The notes under the pieces: model-generated
Database searches by the model: none
What the model was told of the DNA's origin: nothing
The model's input: only the letters and a program-made list of their open reading frames with translations
In this document: one piece after another, positions 1 to 8,885 of the stretch
Position numbering within the stretch: the first letter of the stretch is position 1
How the letters are laid out: every line of letters begins with the position of its first letter
DNA from: Armatimonadota bacterium
GTDB lineage: Bacteria > Armatimonadota > Zipacnadia > JAUWAU01
DNA: 64,000 bases
Assembly (NCBI GenBank): GCA_030601885.1
Contig: JAUWAU010000031.1
Location: 1 to 64,000, forward strand
Direction of reading: 5' to 3'
Position numbers and translations under genes: made by a program

Positions 1-69
1 CAACTCCTGCACCGACGGCGGCAGCAGCAATGGCTGATTGACATCCCACGGCCTAAAGGTTTTGCTCAT
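1..69 (-). CDS. Transposase N-terminus, IS1182-like (runs off left edge)
   Basis: Only the first 23 codons are in the window, reading MSKTFRPWDVNQPLLLPP and a few more residues. This opening (MSKTFRP-D--QP-LLPPS) is typical of IS1182-family DDE transposases, which cut and paste their own insertion sequence. The ATG is at 69 and lies directly behind a strong promoter with a very short leader, usual for IS genes. The likely IS end is near 138, where an inverted-repeat-like GGAGCCTGTCCGAG (reverse strand, 124-137) abuts a CTAG tetramer; that boundary is inference. Nothing of the catalytic domain is visible, so activity cannot be judged. Confidence 0.6.
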   Translation of the reverse strand, partial: MSKTFRPWDVNQPLLLPPSVQEL

Positions 70-76
70 ACCTTCT

Positions 77-106
77 ATTATAGCACATTTGTTTGAGACT
101 ATGCAA
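77..106 (-). promoter_or_regulatory. Sigma-70-type promoter of the left-edge transposase
   Basis: On the minus strand a perfect TATAAT (77-82) is preceded by TTGCAT (101-106) with an 18-nt spacer, and the transposase ATG follows seven bases after the -10 box. This is the clearest housekeeping promoter in the window. It is AT-rich compared with its surroundings, as expected for the end of an insertion sequence. No separate ribosome-binding site fits, so the mRNA may be nearly leaderless. Confidence 0.6.
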
Positions 107-184
107 GGACTATTTTTCGATTACTCGGACAGGCTCCTAGCGCGCCGACCAGCGCGATGAAGATGCCGTGTCTGGCGCTCAAGG

Positions 185-3100
185 TCACACCTCCGCCGAA
201 GGCGCGTGTTGGAAACGTTCCTTCGCGGTTGTGGCAGACCCACCTTCGCGAAGTAACGAGGGCGCCGGCGGTCGGCCGTGCCTCAATGGACTCTTGCTTA
301 TCTGAGGTCGTCCCACCCTCAAACGGCTGGCGTTGAAAGTGGGGTCGTCACCCGATAGGCACGCGAGTTGCTGGACGGGCTGGCTCGTCCCCATGTTGGG
401 CACAATGATGACTTCGTAGCGGGACAGCGTAGCGGCGTCGATGTCCTCGACGTACTCCACCACGAGGTCGTCTTGCTTCTGGAGCGTGGTCACTATCGGA
501 ACCGCCCCCAGGTCGAGGCCGCTTAAGGGCGATCGGAGGTTCTTCAGGACTGCCACGTACAGCTTCGTGGGGTCCTTCTTGGCGAGCTTTGAGCTTGGCG
601 CGGGCTTGGACTTCAACCTCAGGAACTCGACGCCGGGGTGCAGCGAGGTTTGGATGGCCTTGAACGCCGCCGGCTGGATGCTGTCCGGGACGGCGTAGTC
701 CTCCGGCGCAGCCAGCAGATAGAAATTGACATCGCCGGCCTCCACGGTGGCCGGGATTGTGCCTGTGAACTCAGACACCCGGCCCCGCTCTGTCTCGACA
801 ATCCGCGCTCCCTCAGGCACGGGGATGCCGTTGGGAGTAATGCGGAAGCTGCGGCTCTCTTTGACATGCCTGTTGTAAGCCGCCACGACCGTGCACTTGC
901 CGTCCGTGAGAGCAGTCATCTCGATGTCGCGGGCGACCTCCGGAGGGACGGTGAGTGGGGGCGCTCCAGCCAGGTGGCGCACCAGCAGCTCCATGAGCTC
1001 CGCTGGTGCGTCCAGCAGACAGAGGTACGCGGCCGTGCCTTTGCCTGCCTGGCAGATCGCTGCCGCCGGCTGATCTCCCATCCTGGCCACGACGTCTCCC
1101 TCGGAGACCTCTATGTTCACATAGGCTGAACTGACCTGCTGGGAGATGCCGTTTAGGGGCTGACGCGTGCCGATGAAGTCGGCGGGGCCGTCATTGCGCT
1201 CGCCCAGCCTGACCTTGCAGAGCTCTGCGAGCGTCGCGTTCTGCGCGGTCTCGCCCTCGACCAGGAGCGTGCCCCCGTCACGCACCCAGGCGGCAATCAG
1301 CTCGGCGCTCTCCGGCTCCAGCTCCCGCTGACTGGGCATTATCAGCAGTCGGTAATCCGCCAAGGCCTCCCGCGTCAGATGGCGCGTGAACACCACTTCA
1401 ACCGGTAAGTTGCGGAGCAGCACGCGCTCTCGTATCCGCCGCTCGTAGTCCACGAGGCCGCTGGTCTTCTCGCCCCGACGCACCGAGTCGTACCACCCGG
1501 CTCGGCTGCGCAGAACCGCGGCGTAGCGCACTGGACGGCAGCGGGCCAGGATGTCTCCCAGGCCCGTATCCCTGAGCATCCGAAAAGCCTCGTAGCACGC
1601 CTCGGCGGCCTCGCGATACATGCGCGAGAAGGTCAGGTCGAAGTACCACAGCGCATTGCTGCCGCACATCAGGTGATGCCGGAGGTTCAGCGCGACCTCG
1701 TCGGCCTCGTACATGCAGCCGTTGACGGTGAACACCGGCCGATCGTTGCCCTGCGCGCCGCGGATGTAGGCCATCATGTAGCGCGTGTGGTCCAGCTCGG
1801 TGCTGTACAGGTCGCTGTTGTTGCTGCTCACCCATTGGGAGTGTGTCTCCAGGTCATGATAGGCCTCCAGGCGGAAGTGGTTGTTCGGGCTGGTCACGTG
1901 AAACACGAAGGCGTCAGGATTGTTTTTTCGCACCGCGGCTGTCATGTCGCGAACGAGGTCGTTGATGACCCCCATCTTGAAGAACATCCAGTTGTGATAG
2001 GACGGCTCTGCCAGCCGGTGGAAGTCCAGCTCGTCGGGCATCTTCATCCCGTACTTCTCCTGGAAGCCCGTGCGGCAGGTTTCGCAGTTGCCCGGGAAAG
2101 TGAACTCGTCCACGAGGTAGTATCCGTCGGCGCGGTAGCGTGCTGCCTGCTCGGCGGTCGCAGCGTAGACGTCGTGATCGGCGTACGGACACAGTCGGTC
2201 ATTTGTAGGGAAGGCCCGTGGCTTCAGGATCACTCCCACGCCCATGCGGTGGGCCTCCCTGATAAGCGGCTCTACGTACTCGGGCCGCCGGTCGTCCCCG
2301 ATTATGTAGTTGCCGCCGCGCTCCACGACCTCTCGCACCAGGCGCGGAGCCAACTCATCCGGGGCCCGGACAGTCGTCGTCCCCAGGAACCAGTTCAGGC
2401 CTCCGTGGATGCGCAGGAAGTCCTGACCGAACACTGGCACGCGGGGGCCGGGAACGTCGGCGGGCGTCTGGGGCTCGCCGAGGAGCACACCGGGAGGGTT
2501 CTTCCACGCCAAGTACGCCGCGCGCACGGTGTTGTGGTCTCCACGCGCGGCCACGAAGGCCCCGTGCGCGCGGCCATCTTGGAGCTTCGTGCTGATGATT
2601 GCCGTATGCCCGTGAGCGGAATGAACGTAGGGGCTCACGCGGCCGGTTTGCTGCAGGTCCATGAACTCGCCGACGACCTCGCCCCGGGCGTCCTCGAAGG
2701 CGAGCCAGCCCTGCGTCATGTACGCGCGGATGTCGTCAAAAGGCCGATAGAACTCGCCGGTGTGCAGCGCGGCGCGCTTGAGGCCGTCGGCCGACTCGTA
2801 CCACATCGTGTCCTGGACACCATCGCCGCCGGGAGCCCAGCCGGTGAACCGGCTGACACCTGACGACTGCTTGGCGGCGATCCGATAGAAGATCGCCTCG
2901 CTCCCTGCAAAGAGCGCGTACGTCACCGATAGGTCCGGCCCGACATAGCTAACCGTCTTGCGTACGGAGCCGTCTTCGGTGAGCGATACCTCGTACGTTT
3001 CAGTCTCGTCCCGGTTCCGGAAGTGGTTGCAGCGGCCCCGGTCTATCGGCGCCCACGTGGCAAGTTCCGTGCGCACGCGCGCGCCCAGAGGCGCTATCTC

Positions 3101-4297
3101 CGCGATCTCCGGCACATTGGGGGCCAGCAGTACCCTCAGGCGGTCATTGTGCAGCTCGAAGCCCTCGGCTGAGCTGCTGGCCCGGAGCATGGGAGCGGGC
3201 GCTTCGCTCTGGCTTGCATTGGGCCCGAAGTACACGTAGAGGAGCTTCTGCTGGTAGGGCTTCAGGGGAACGATAGTGAGCACCTCGAAGGTCGGCTCCT
3301 GTGCGCTGACCACCCGTACCTGACAGGAGAGCTCGTAGCCCGCGTACGTGAAGATACGGATGGACTCCGGCGTGGTCCCTTCCGGGAAGTCCCAGCAGAT
3401 GCTGACCGGCGCAGCCTGGCGTTGCCGGCCGATTGGCTCGCCCAGGACTACTGGCAGCCTCGCGGTGGCTGACTCCAGATGCCAAGGCGCCCGATGCGCC
3501 TGGTTGAGGTAACATGGATTGGCCACCGGCTCGCGCAGTTCGTACGGGTCGTAGACGGGAATGGCCTCTCCCGGACCGGGCAGTCCGCCGAAAGCATAGG
3601 CCAGTATGTTCTCGAAGATGTGTTTCGCTGCCGGCGGTCGCATCTCGTCGCGGAACACGCCGAACATCTGCGTGATTATCAGAGTGCCCTTTCCAGCGAC
3701 CTCGTTCGCGATCAGCATCGCGGCCTTGTCGGGCTCCCCCTTCTTGCAGAACAGGCACCTGAAACCGTCTTGCCGGCCGGTCCACCAGCCGTAGGCGCTG
3801 CCGACCTCGCCGCCGACCTTGTGCGGTTCGCCCAATACCTCGTGCTTGGCATCCGGGGCGACGGCGACCTGATAGTACTCGCCCTGCGTGGGACCGGGGT
3901 GCTTGAGGCCAATGTCGGCGAAGAACTTGACGACCGCCCCTGAGCCGAGGCCGTTGTAATCCACCATCAGGGTACCGCCTCGAGCGAGAAAGGGCTTGAC
4001 TGCCGCCGCGCGCTCCGGTACGGCGAAAATCTTGGCCTCCACGGCCCCGCCCGAGTACTGGCCGATGTAGAGAAGCTGCGCCTCAGCCAGCGCCTCAGCG
4101 AATCCCTCGAGCTGCTCGCCCTCGAAGCGCGTGACGTTGACGTCGTAGAGCGTGAGGTCGCGCCCTGGGAAACTGCGGCCCTCGCCGTTGTACACGACCA
4201 TGACACGCTCCGCGGCGAGGCACGTGGCCGGGAGGCTCGAGCGTATTGCGAGCAGTGCGACGGTCATGAAGAAAGCGGCTCTTGGACCTGTGCGCAT
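185..4297 (-). CDS. Exported beta-galactosidase-like protein, C-terminus apparently truncated
   Basis: A large secreted protein with a signal peptide (MRTGPRAAFFMTVALLAI). I prefer the ATG at 4297, 10 nt after GAGAGG; ATG 4303 or the longer frame to 4351 are alternatives. Domains: an N-terminal ThuA/GATase-like domain (about residues 30-250), a beta-rich middle, a TIM-barrel-like region from about residue 625 (GLNWFLG, later DEFTFPGNCETC), then a beta-galactosidase trimerisation-like domain (LLIMPSQRELEPES, GGTLLVEGE). This resembles GH42-type enzymes, but substrate and catalytic acids are not assignable. A further Rossmann-like domain starts (KLYVAVLKNLRSPLSG) and stops abruptly after NMGTSQPVQQ. 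The last 45 or so residues are low-complexity translation of intergenic-looking repeat DNA next to the IS end. The gene was probably cut at its 3' end. Confidence 0.75.
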   Translation of the reverse strand: MRTGPRAAFFMTVALLAIRSSLPATCLAAERVMVVYNGEGRSFPGRDLTLYDVNVTRFEGEQLEGFAEALAEAQLLYIGQYSGGAVEAKIFAVPERAAAVKPFLARGGTLMVDYNGLGSGAVVKFFADIGLKHPGPTQGEYYQVAVAPDAKHEVLGEPHKVGGEVGSAYGWWTGRQDGFRCLFCKKGEPDKAAMLIANEVAGKGTLIITQMFGVFRDEMRPPAAKHIFENILAYAFGGLPGPGEAIPVYDPYELREPVANPCYLNQAHRAPWHLESATARLPVVLGEPIGRQRQAAPVSICWDFPEGTTPESIRIFTYAGYELSCQVRVVSAQEPTFEVLTIVPLKPYQQKLLYVYFGPNASQSEAPAPMLRASSSAEGFELHNDRLRVLLAPNVPEIAEIAPLGARVRTELATWAPIDRGRCNHFRNRDETETYEVSLTEDGSVRKTVSYVGPDLSVTYALFAGSEAIFYRIAAKQSSGVSRFTGWAPGGDGVQDTMWYESADGLKRAALHTGEFYRPFDDIRAYMTQGWLAFEDARGEVVGEFMDLQQTGRVSPYVHSAHGHTAIISTKLQDGRAHGAFVAARGDHNTVRAAYLAWKNPPGVLLGEPQTPADVPGPRVPVFGQDFLRIHGGLNWFLGTTTVRAPDELAPRLVREVVERGGNYIIGDDRRPEYVEPLIREAHRMGVGVILKPRAFPTNDRLCPYADHDVYAATAEQAARYRADGYYLVDEFTFPGNCETCRTGFQEKYGMKMPDELDFHRLAEPSYHNWMFFKMGVINDLVRDMTAAVRKNNPDAFVFHVTSPNNHFRLEAYHDLETHSQWVSSNNSDLYSTELDHTRYMMAYIRGAQGNDRPVFTVNGCMYEADEVALNLRHHLMCGSNALWYFDLTFSRMYREAAEACYEAFRMLRDTGLGDILARCRPVRYAAVLRSRAGWYDSVRRGEKTSGLVDYERRIRERVLLRNLPVEVVFTRHLTREALADYRLLIMPSQRELEPESAELIAAWVRDGGTLLVEGETAQNATLAELCKVRLGERNDGPADFIGTRQPLNGISQQVSSAYVNIEVSEGDVVARMGDQPAAAICQAGKGTAAYLCLLDAPAELMELLVRHLAGAPPLTVPPEVARDIEMTALTDGKCTVVAAYNRHVKESRSFRITPNGIPVPEGARIVETERGRVSEFTGTIPATVEAGDVNFYLLAAPEDYAVPDSIQPAAFKAIQTSLHPGVEFLRLKSKPAPSSKLAKKDPTKLYVAVLKNLRSPLSGLDLGAVPIVTTLQKQDDLVVEYVEDIDAATLSRYEVIIVPNMGTSQPVQQLACLSGDDPTFNASRLRVGRPQISKSPLRHGRPPAPSLLREGGSATTAKERFQHAPSAEV

Positions 4298-4757
4298 TTC
4301 CATCAGTCCTCTCACAAAGCATCGACAGGAAGACTTGGCCTTCGGATTCACCGGGGGCTCCGAGCGGGGGGCCCCCGGGCCGCTCTCGCCCGGTCATTCC
4401 CAGAAGCCCTGCGCCACTGACCAGTCGCAGCCGACGCAAGACGTCGTGGTCCTTTTCCATGTCACTGGAGAACATTTTCCCCTCCGCACCGAGGCAGCGA
4501 TTGTTGATGCATATAGGACACGAGTAGCAAATGTCGTCAAGGCCCGCGACGATGCGAATCTCAAGGTTCGCATTTCGCTGCATCCGCTCTGTCATCTTCG
4601 GCAGCAGCGAGGCGGGGTACTTGGTGCGCCCGTAGCCGGAGAAGCAGCCGAGGATGTGATGCGCTCGCATCGTCACCAGCGCCTGGCCCTCCCGCACCAG
4701 GAACTCCGGCAAATCACTGGTATTCTTCTTCTCGGCAATCTGATACAATTGCTCCAC
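4095..4757 (-). CDS. DUF1284-family protein, C-terminally truncated, overlapping the next gene
   Basis: The first 110 or so residues fit DUF1284: a RAHHILGC start motif near residue 31, IRIVAGLDDIC, then the cysteine cluster CYSCPICINNRC and DHDVLRRL. The family is small (about 130-140 residues), cysteine-rich and of unknown function, possibly metal- or Fe-S-binding. The start is a GTG at 4757 behind a good AAGGAGAG site. The expected C-terminal block with its CPW motif is missing. Instead the frame runs on as low-complexity sequence to 4095, about 200 nt into the downstream gene. I read this as a 3'-truncated gene whose conserved part is about 4420-4757. Confidence 0.55.
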   Translation of the reverse strand: MEQLYQIAEKKNTSDLPEFLVREGQALVTMRAHHILGCFSGYGRTKYPASLLPKMTERMQRNANLEIRIVAGLDDICYSCPICINNRCLGAEGKMFSSDMEKDHDVLRRLRLVSGAGLLGMTGRERPGGPPLGAPGESEGQVFLSMLCERTDGNAHRSKSRFLHDRRTARNTLEPPGHVPRRGACHGRVQRRGPQFPRARPHALRRQRHALRGRAARGIR

Positions 4758-5095
4758 GGTGGCTCTCTCCTTTCTGATCGTTTTCCCCTGGGCACCATCT
4801 TACCAGATCGTGCCCGAGAGAGCCGCCCTCAACCTCTTCAGCTTTCAACTATCTTTGGGACAGTCTCCATCTGTCAGGGATCGACAGAGGGACGGCAGCG
4901 AGCCACGCTCCGTCGCCATAGCGGCTATGGCGCGTCGGCGACAGGTACTCGCCTACAGAAAGGCACACGACCAAATCTTCGGGGTAGACGATCGGTGTTG
5001 TCGCTTGCAAGAGAGGACCTTGTGGGCCAGGATCGGAAGATCACGCGCGGAAGGGTGGTGCGGGGCGAGTTGGGTGATTCACGAAGGAGGCCATC
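4758..5095. repeat. Intergenic region with REP-like palindromes
   Basis: This divergent region contains no gene I can support. It holds a perfect 19-nt palindrome at 4914-4932 (CGCCATAGC arm, one-base centre) and, directly behind it, a hairpin ending in CTAC at 4937-4955 (GGCGA caggtac TCGCC TAC). Read on the other strand the second is a GTAG-tagged hairpin. The same CAGGTACTCGCCTACAG string recurs at 24393-24410. The ribosome-binding site AAGGAGG of the next gene lies at 5084-5090. Confidence 0.55.
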
Positions 5096-8000
5096 ATGGC
5101 GGAACGAAAGCAGCTTTGTACCGTGCTGTGGGCCGCGTTGAGTTGCTGTCTCGCCGTCACCGCGGTGCCCTGCGGAGCCGACTGGCCGATGTGGCGCTAC
5201 GACGCCAATCGCAGTGCGGCTTCACCGGCAGAGCTTCCTGCGGAGCTGCATCTGCAGTGGAAGAGAGAATTGCCCTCGCCTCGCCCGGCCTTTCCTGAGG
5301 ACCTCCGCCTGTGCTTCGACGTCTCGTATGAGCCTGTCGTAATGGGCAACACGATGTTCCTGCCGTCAATGGTCACCGACAGCCTCGCGGCGCTCGATAC
5401 CGGCACGGGCGCCGAGAAGTGGAAGTTCTTCGCCGACGCTCCCGTGCGGTTCGCTCCGGCGGCCTGGCGAGGCAGGGTCTACTTCGTCTCGGATGACGCT
5501 CACCTCTACTGCCTCGACTCGCAGAGCGGGAGCTTGCTCTGGAAGTTCAGCCCCCTGTCGTCAGGTCGCAAGGCACACAAGCTCCTCGGAAATGAGCGTC
5601 TCATCTCGCGCTGGCCGGCGCGCGGCGGACCGGTGCTGGCCGACGGGATAGTCTATGCCGCCACCGGTATCTGGCCGTTCGAAGGAGTCTACGTCTACGC
5701 GGTCGATGCCCAGACGGGCGAATTAGTCTGGGCAAACAAGGACACCGGCTTCATCGAGAACGGGCTGATCGACCACGGGACGCGCAGACACGGCGGGTTA
5801 TCGCCGCAGGGGTATCTCGCCATCATGGGCGGGAGGGTGCTCGTGCCGAGCGGAAGAGCGCTCGCCGCTTTCTTCGACGCCGAGACCGGTGAGATGGAGC
5901 CGTATACGACCGGATGGGGAGGTCGGGTCGCGCTGGCGAAAGGCTGTTGGTACGTCGCCGGCATCGGCAAGTATTTCTTCCAGAGCGGGGATATGTACGG
6001 TTTGACGCCCGACGCCGCTCCCGCTCGCACACCTCATGAGGCGCAAGAGCCGCTGAGCTTCGAAGATTTCGCGCAACAGGCAAGTGTCCCCTTGGCCACA
6101 GTGAAGGAATGGGCCGGGAGCGATCGGCTGGTGATGGTGGAACGAGATGGGGAGCGTCTCATTGGCGCGGAAAAGCCGAGCAAGACGACGTACGTGTCGC
6201 TGTGGACGCATCCGCTGCGGAGAGGGGAGGAGCACGCGCTGCGCGCGCACCCTCGGCTGCAGATCGATCCGGCTAACGGTTCGGAGCTCGGCGTGTTCCG
6301 GGAGCCAGTGCTCACCAGGGACGCGATGTACTACTCCCGGGCTGTCAATAACGCGCGAGGGCGTGGTGGTCACTGGCCACCCAAGCTCGGCTACGCCGAG
6401 ATCGTGGCCTACGACATCACGAATCCCGAGTGGGGACTGACTTGCCAAGGCAGGATCGACGGCACCAAGTCCCTCATCCCGTGGAAGACCATACGCTTCG
6501 ATCAGCTCTGGAGCCTGCCGGCTGAACTCAAGGTGCACATCAAGGCGGGGTCGCGTTTGTATGCGGGGGCTCCCGGCGTTGTCGCCGCCGTGGACATACC
6601 GGAGCATGGCGCTGAGCCAAGGGTCTCATGGAAATCTGAGATCGAGGGCAGGCCTTCGAGAATGTTGGCCGCCGATGATAGGCTGTTTGTTGTGACTGAG
6701 GAGGGCTGCATTTACTGCTTCGGGGGCAAGGAGGCGCAAGCGAAGACGTACCCAATGCGAGGGCCCCGCATCCCTCCCGCCGCCGATGAATGGACAAGCA
6801 GAGCGGCGGAGATCCTGAAGCAAAGTGGAGTCACAGAAGGGTATTGTTTGGCGCTGGGCATCGGAACGGGCCGACTGGTGCAGGAGTTGGCACGCCAGTC
6901 AGAGCTTCATATCGTCGTGCTCGACGCCGACGCCAAGAAGGTCGATGCGGCCCGCCGCAAGCTGGATGCGATGGGGCTGTATGGCTCGCGCGTCCACATC
7001 CTGGCCGAGGACCTGGCGTCCGCGCGACTCCCACCGTATATGGCCAACCTGGCGGTCGCAGAAAGTCTCAAAGGGCTGGGATCCCAGCAAGGGAAAGCGC
7101 TTGTGAGGGAGCTGTTCAATTGTCTGCACCCTTATGGCGGGGTCGCCTGTCTCCCCGTCCCACAGCCAGAACACGGAGCGTTCGCTGGATGGGTGAAGGA
7201 AGCGAAGCTCGCCGGGGCTGAGGTGAAGCGAGCGGGCGATCTCACGCTGCTCACACGCGCGGGGGCCGTGCCGGGCTCGGCGGACTGGACACACGAAAGC
7301 GGAAATGCCGGGAACACCTTCGCATCGAACGATCAGCGGGTGAAGCCGCCCTTCGGGGTGCTTTGGTTCGGTGGGTCAGTGGATCGGATATTCCCGGCGT
7401 GGGACTATACTCATTGCCGGGGGCCGCTTCCGGTTATCGCGAACGGGAGGATCTTCATCCTGATCGAGGATGCGCTCTATGCGGCGGACATCTATACGGG
7501 GCGGCTCCTGTGGACGGTACAGTTGGCGGAATCAGCGAAGACCAAGAGCCGTAGAAAAGGCCACATGATCACACAGAGGCCGTGGGCGGAGAACTTCGTT
7601 GCGGCCGAGGACAGCCTCTACGTGGTCAGCAATGGCACGTGCCTTCGCCTGGATCCGGCCACTGGCGGGGAGCTGGGGCAGATAGGAATCCCCGAAGGGT
7701 TGACCGATGACGAGACAGCGAGCTGGCAGGAGGTCCGCGTCTGGGAAGACTACCTCCTCGGCACAACCGGGAAGCATCTGCTTTGCATGGATCGCCGGAG
7801 CGGGAAGGAGCTGTGGCGATTCGCCAGCCGGCAGGATCGCTTCAGCTTCGCGGTCCGAAGCGCCAAGGCTTTCTGTGTGGACTACTGGCTGCCGGTTCGC
7901 GCGCGCCGAGGCGAGACGAGGACGGAGCGAAGCACTATCTTCGCCCTGGATGTGCACAGCGGCGAGGTGGTTTGGCAGGCAGCGGTGGTGACGCCCGCGG

Positions 8001-8599
8001 ACGCCGCCGATGAGGCCACCAGGAGCCGATTTGCGCCTCTGCAGCCCCGCCTGTCGTACTGCGATGCGAATGACGTCCTGCTGCTCACGGCGACCAGGAG
8101 CACGGTGGGCGCCTACAAAGGCGCCAGCGGCGACTTGCTGTGGGCCAAGGACGTCCCCTGCCGGAACCCGCCAAGCAATTGGTCGGGACCCGAGCCGCCC
8201 ATTCTGCTTCCCGATGTGCTGATCACTCATGCGGGGGAAGTATATGATCCGCGGACAGGGACCCTGGCCCCGAAACGGCTGTGGATAGGAATGAACACGA
8301 ACACCAATGCCGGCGGTGCGCGAGGCTGTGGCCGCGCTCTGGCCAATGAGCATGTGGTCACGCTTCGCGATGCGCACGCGGCCTACTTCGATCTGACGAC
8401 CGGGCAGCAGACTTTGCTCCGGGGGGTTCGCTCCGGCTGCACCAACAGCCTGATTCCCGCCGGTGGCGTACTCAACGCGCCCAACTTCGCCCACGGCTGC
8501 TCCTGTAATTGGCCGATCTTTGCGTCCTTCGCGCTGGCGCATATGCCGGAGGCGGAGGGGTGGGGGTCGGACGCCTCGGGTGAGGCCGGAGGCGCGTAA
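5096..8599 (+). CDS. Exported PQQ-like propeller protein with an internal methyltransferase-like domain
   Basis: An 1167-residue protein starting 5 nt after AAGGAGG, with an N-terminal signal segment (LWAALSCCLAVTAVPCGA). Residues about 30-545 are PQQ/quinoprotein-like propeller repeats (ALDTGTGAEKWKF, YCLDSQSGSLLWKF, YAVDAQTGELVW). Residues about 560-720 look like a class I SAM-dependent methyltransferase: glycine-rich LALGIGTGRL near 587, an acidic strand end VVLDADAKKVDAARRKL, then a VHILAEDL motif. A second propeller block follows (AADIYTGRLLW, CMDRRSGKELWRF, ALDVHSGEVVW). A cytosolic-type fold inside an exported scaffold is odd. The domain may be a degenerate Rossmann insert rather than an active enzyme. 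Such fusions occur in planctomycete-like genomes; function unknown. Confidence 0.8.
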   Translation: MAERKQLCTVLWAALSCCLAVTAVPCGADWPMWRYDANRSAASPAELPAELHLQWKRELPSPRPAFPEDLRLCFDVSYEPVVMGNTMFLPSMVTDSLAALDTGTGAEKWKFFADAPVRFAPAAWRGRVYFVSDDAHLYCLDSQSGSLLWKFSPLSSGRKAHKLLGNERLISRWPARGGPVLADGIVYAATGIWPFEGVYVYAVDAQTGELVWANKDTGFIENGLIDHGTRRHGGLSPQGYLAIMGGRVLVPSGRALAAFFDAETGEMEPYTTGWGGRVALAKGCWYVAGIGKYFFQSGDMYGLTPDAAPARTPHEAQEPLSFEDFAQQASVPLATVKEWAGSDRLVMVERDGERLIGAEKPSKTTYVSLWTHPLRRGEEHALRAHPRLQIDPANGSELGVFREPVLTRDAMYYSRAVNNARGRGGHWPPKLGYAEIVAYDITNPEWGLTCQGRIDGTKSLIPWKTIRFDQLWSLPAELKVHIKAGSRLYAGAPGVVAAVDIPEHGAEPRVSWKSEIEGRPSRMLAADDRLFVVTEEGCIYCFGGKEAQAKTYPMRGPRIPPAADEWTSRAAEILKQSGVTEGYCLALGIGTGRLVQELARQSELHIVVLDADAKKVDAARRKLDAMGLYGSRVHILAEDLASARLPPYMANLAVAESLKGLGSQQGKALVRELFNCLHPYGGVACLPVPQPEHGAFAGWVKEAKLAGAEVKRAGDLTLLTRAGAVPGSADWTHESGNAGNTFASNDQRVKPPFGVLWFGGSVDRIFPAWDYTHCRGPLPVIANGRIFILIEDALYAADIYTGRLLWTVQLAESAKTKSRRKGHMITQRPWAENFVAAEDSLYVVSNGTCLRLDPATGGELGQIGIPEGLTDDETASWQEVRVWEDYLLGTTGKHLLCMDRRSGKELWRFASRQDRFSFAVRSAKAFCVDYWLPVRARRGETRTERSTIFALDVHSGEVVWQAAVVTPADAADEATRSRFAPLQPRLSYCDANDVLLLTATRSTVGAYKGASGDLLWAKDVPCRNPPSNWSGPEPPILLPDVLITHAGEVYDPRTGTLAPKRLWIGMNTNTNAGGARGCGRALANEHVVTLRDAHAAYFDLTTGQQTLLRGVRSGCTNSLIPAGGVLNAPNFAHGCSCNWPIFASFALAHMPEAEGWGSDASGEAGGA

Positions 8600-8688
8600 C
8601 GATGGCAGGCAATGCGGCAAGGTTTGTGGGGGAATTCGGGTACAGTTGTCATGTCCTGATGGGCCGCCCGGTGAGTTTCGGGGAGAGG
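8600..8688. other. Short spacer with left half of a palindrome
   Basis: Non-coding DNA between the PQQ fusion gene and the first MITE copy. GAGTTTCGGG at 8673-8682 is the left arm of a 10-bp palindrome. Its right arm CCCGAAACTC lies on the far side of the MITE at 8892-8901, so the element sits in the former loop. AGAGG at 8684-8688 is the left target-site duplication. Confidence 0.5.
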
Positions 8689-8885
8689 GGGGGCTGCTGA
8701 AAAACCCCGGCCTCGGCAGCTCCTCGTCTGGCCACCGTCCGCCCGCCGCGTAGGTCGGCCTTTCCAGGCCGACATCGCGGGCTGGAAGGGACTCCGCCGA
8801 GGACTCCGCCGAAGCTATGTCCTCCGCGAAGGCGGAAGCCCGCGCTACGCGAACGCGCGTGTGGCCTGGGTTTTTCAACAGCTCC
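8689..8885 (+). mobile_element. MITE-like element, copy 1 (with 5-bp target duplication)
   Basis: The element has imperfect terminal inverted repeats: GGGGGCTGCTGAAAAA at the left and TTTTTCAACAGCTCC at the right. It is flanked by the direct repeat AGAGG (8684-8688 and 8886-8890), as expected for transposition. Its core carries a two-hairpin unit (GTAG at 8750-8753, GTCGGCCT ttcc AGGCCGAC, then GCGGGCTGG). The second copy at 9314-9460 is its inverted homologue. Relative to that copy this one has about 47 extra bases, including the dispersed 35-bp repeat at 8801-8835. It encodes nothing; it would need a transposase in trans. Confidence 0.7.
8801..8835. repeat. Small dispersed repeat (first copy)
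   Basis: The segment starts GGACTCCGCCGAAG and ends CTCCGCGAAGGCGG, with CTATGTC between. It interrupts the second hairpin of MITE copy 1 and is absent from MITE copy 2. A closely similar 40-bp segment lies inside the RNA polymerase-like gene at 31046-31085. A shortened partial duplicate (GGACTCCGCCGA) precedes it at 8789-8800. Confidence 0.55.
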
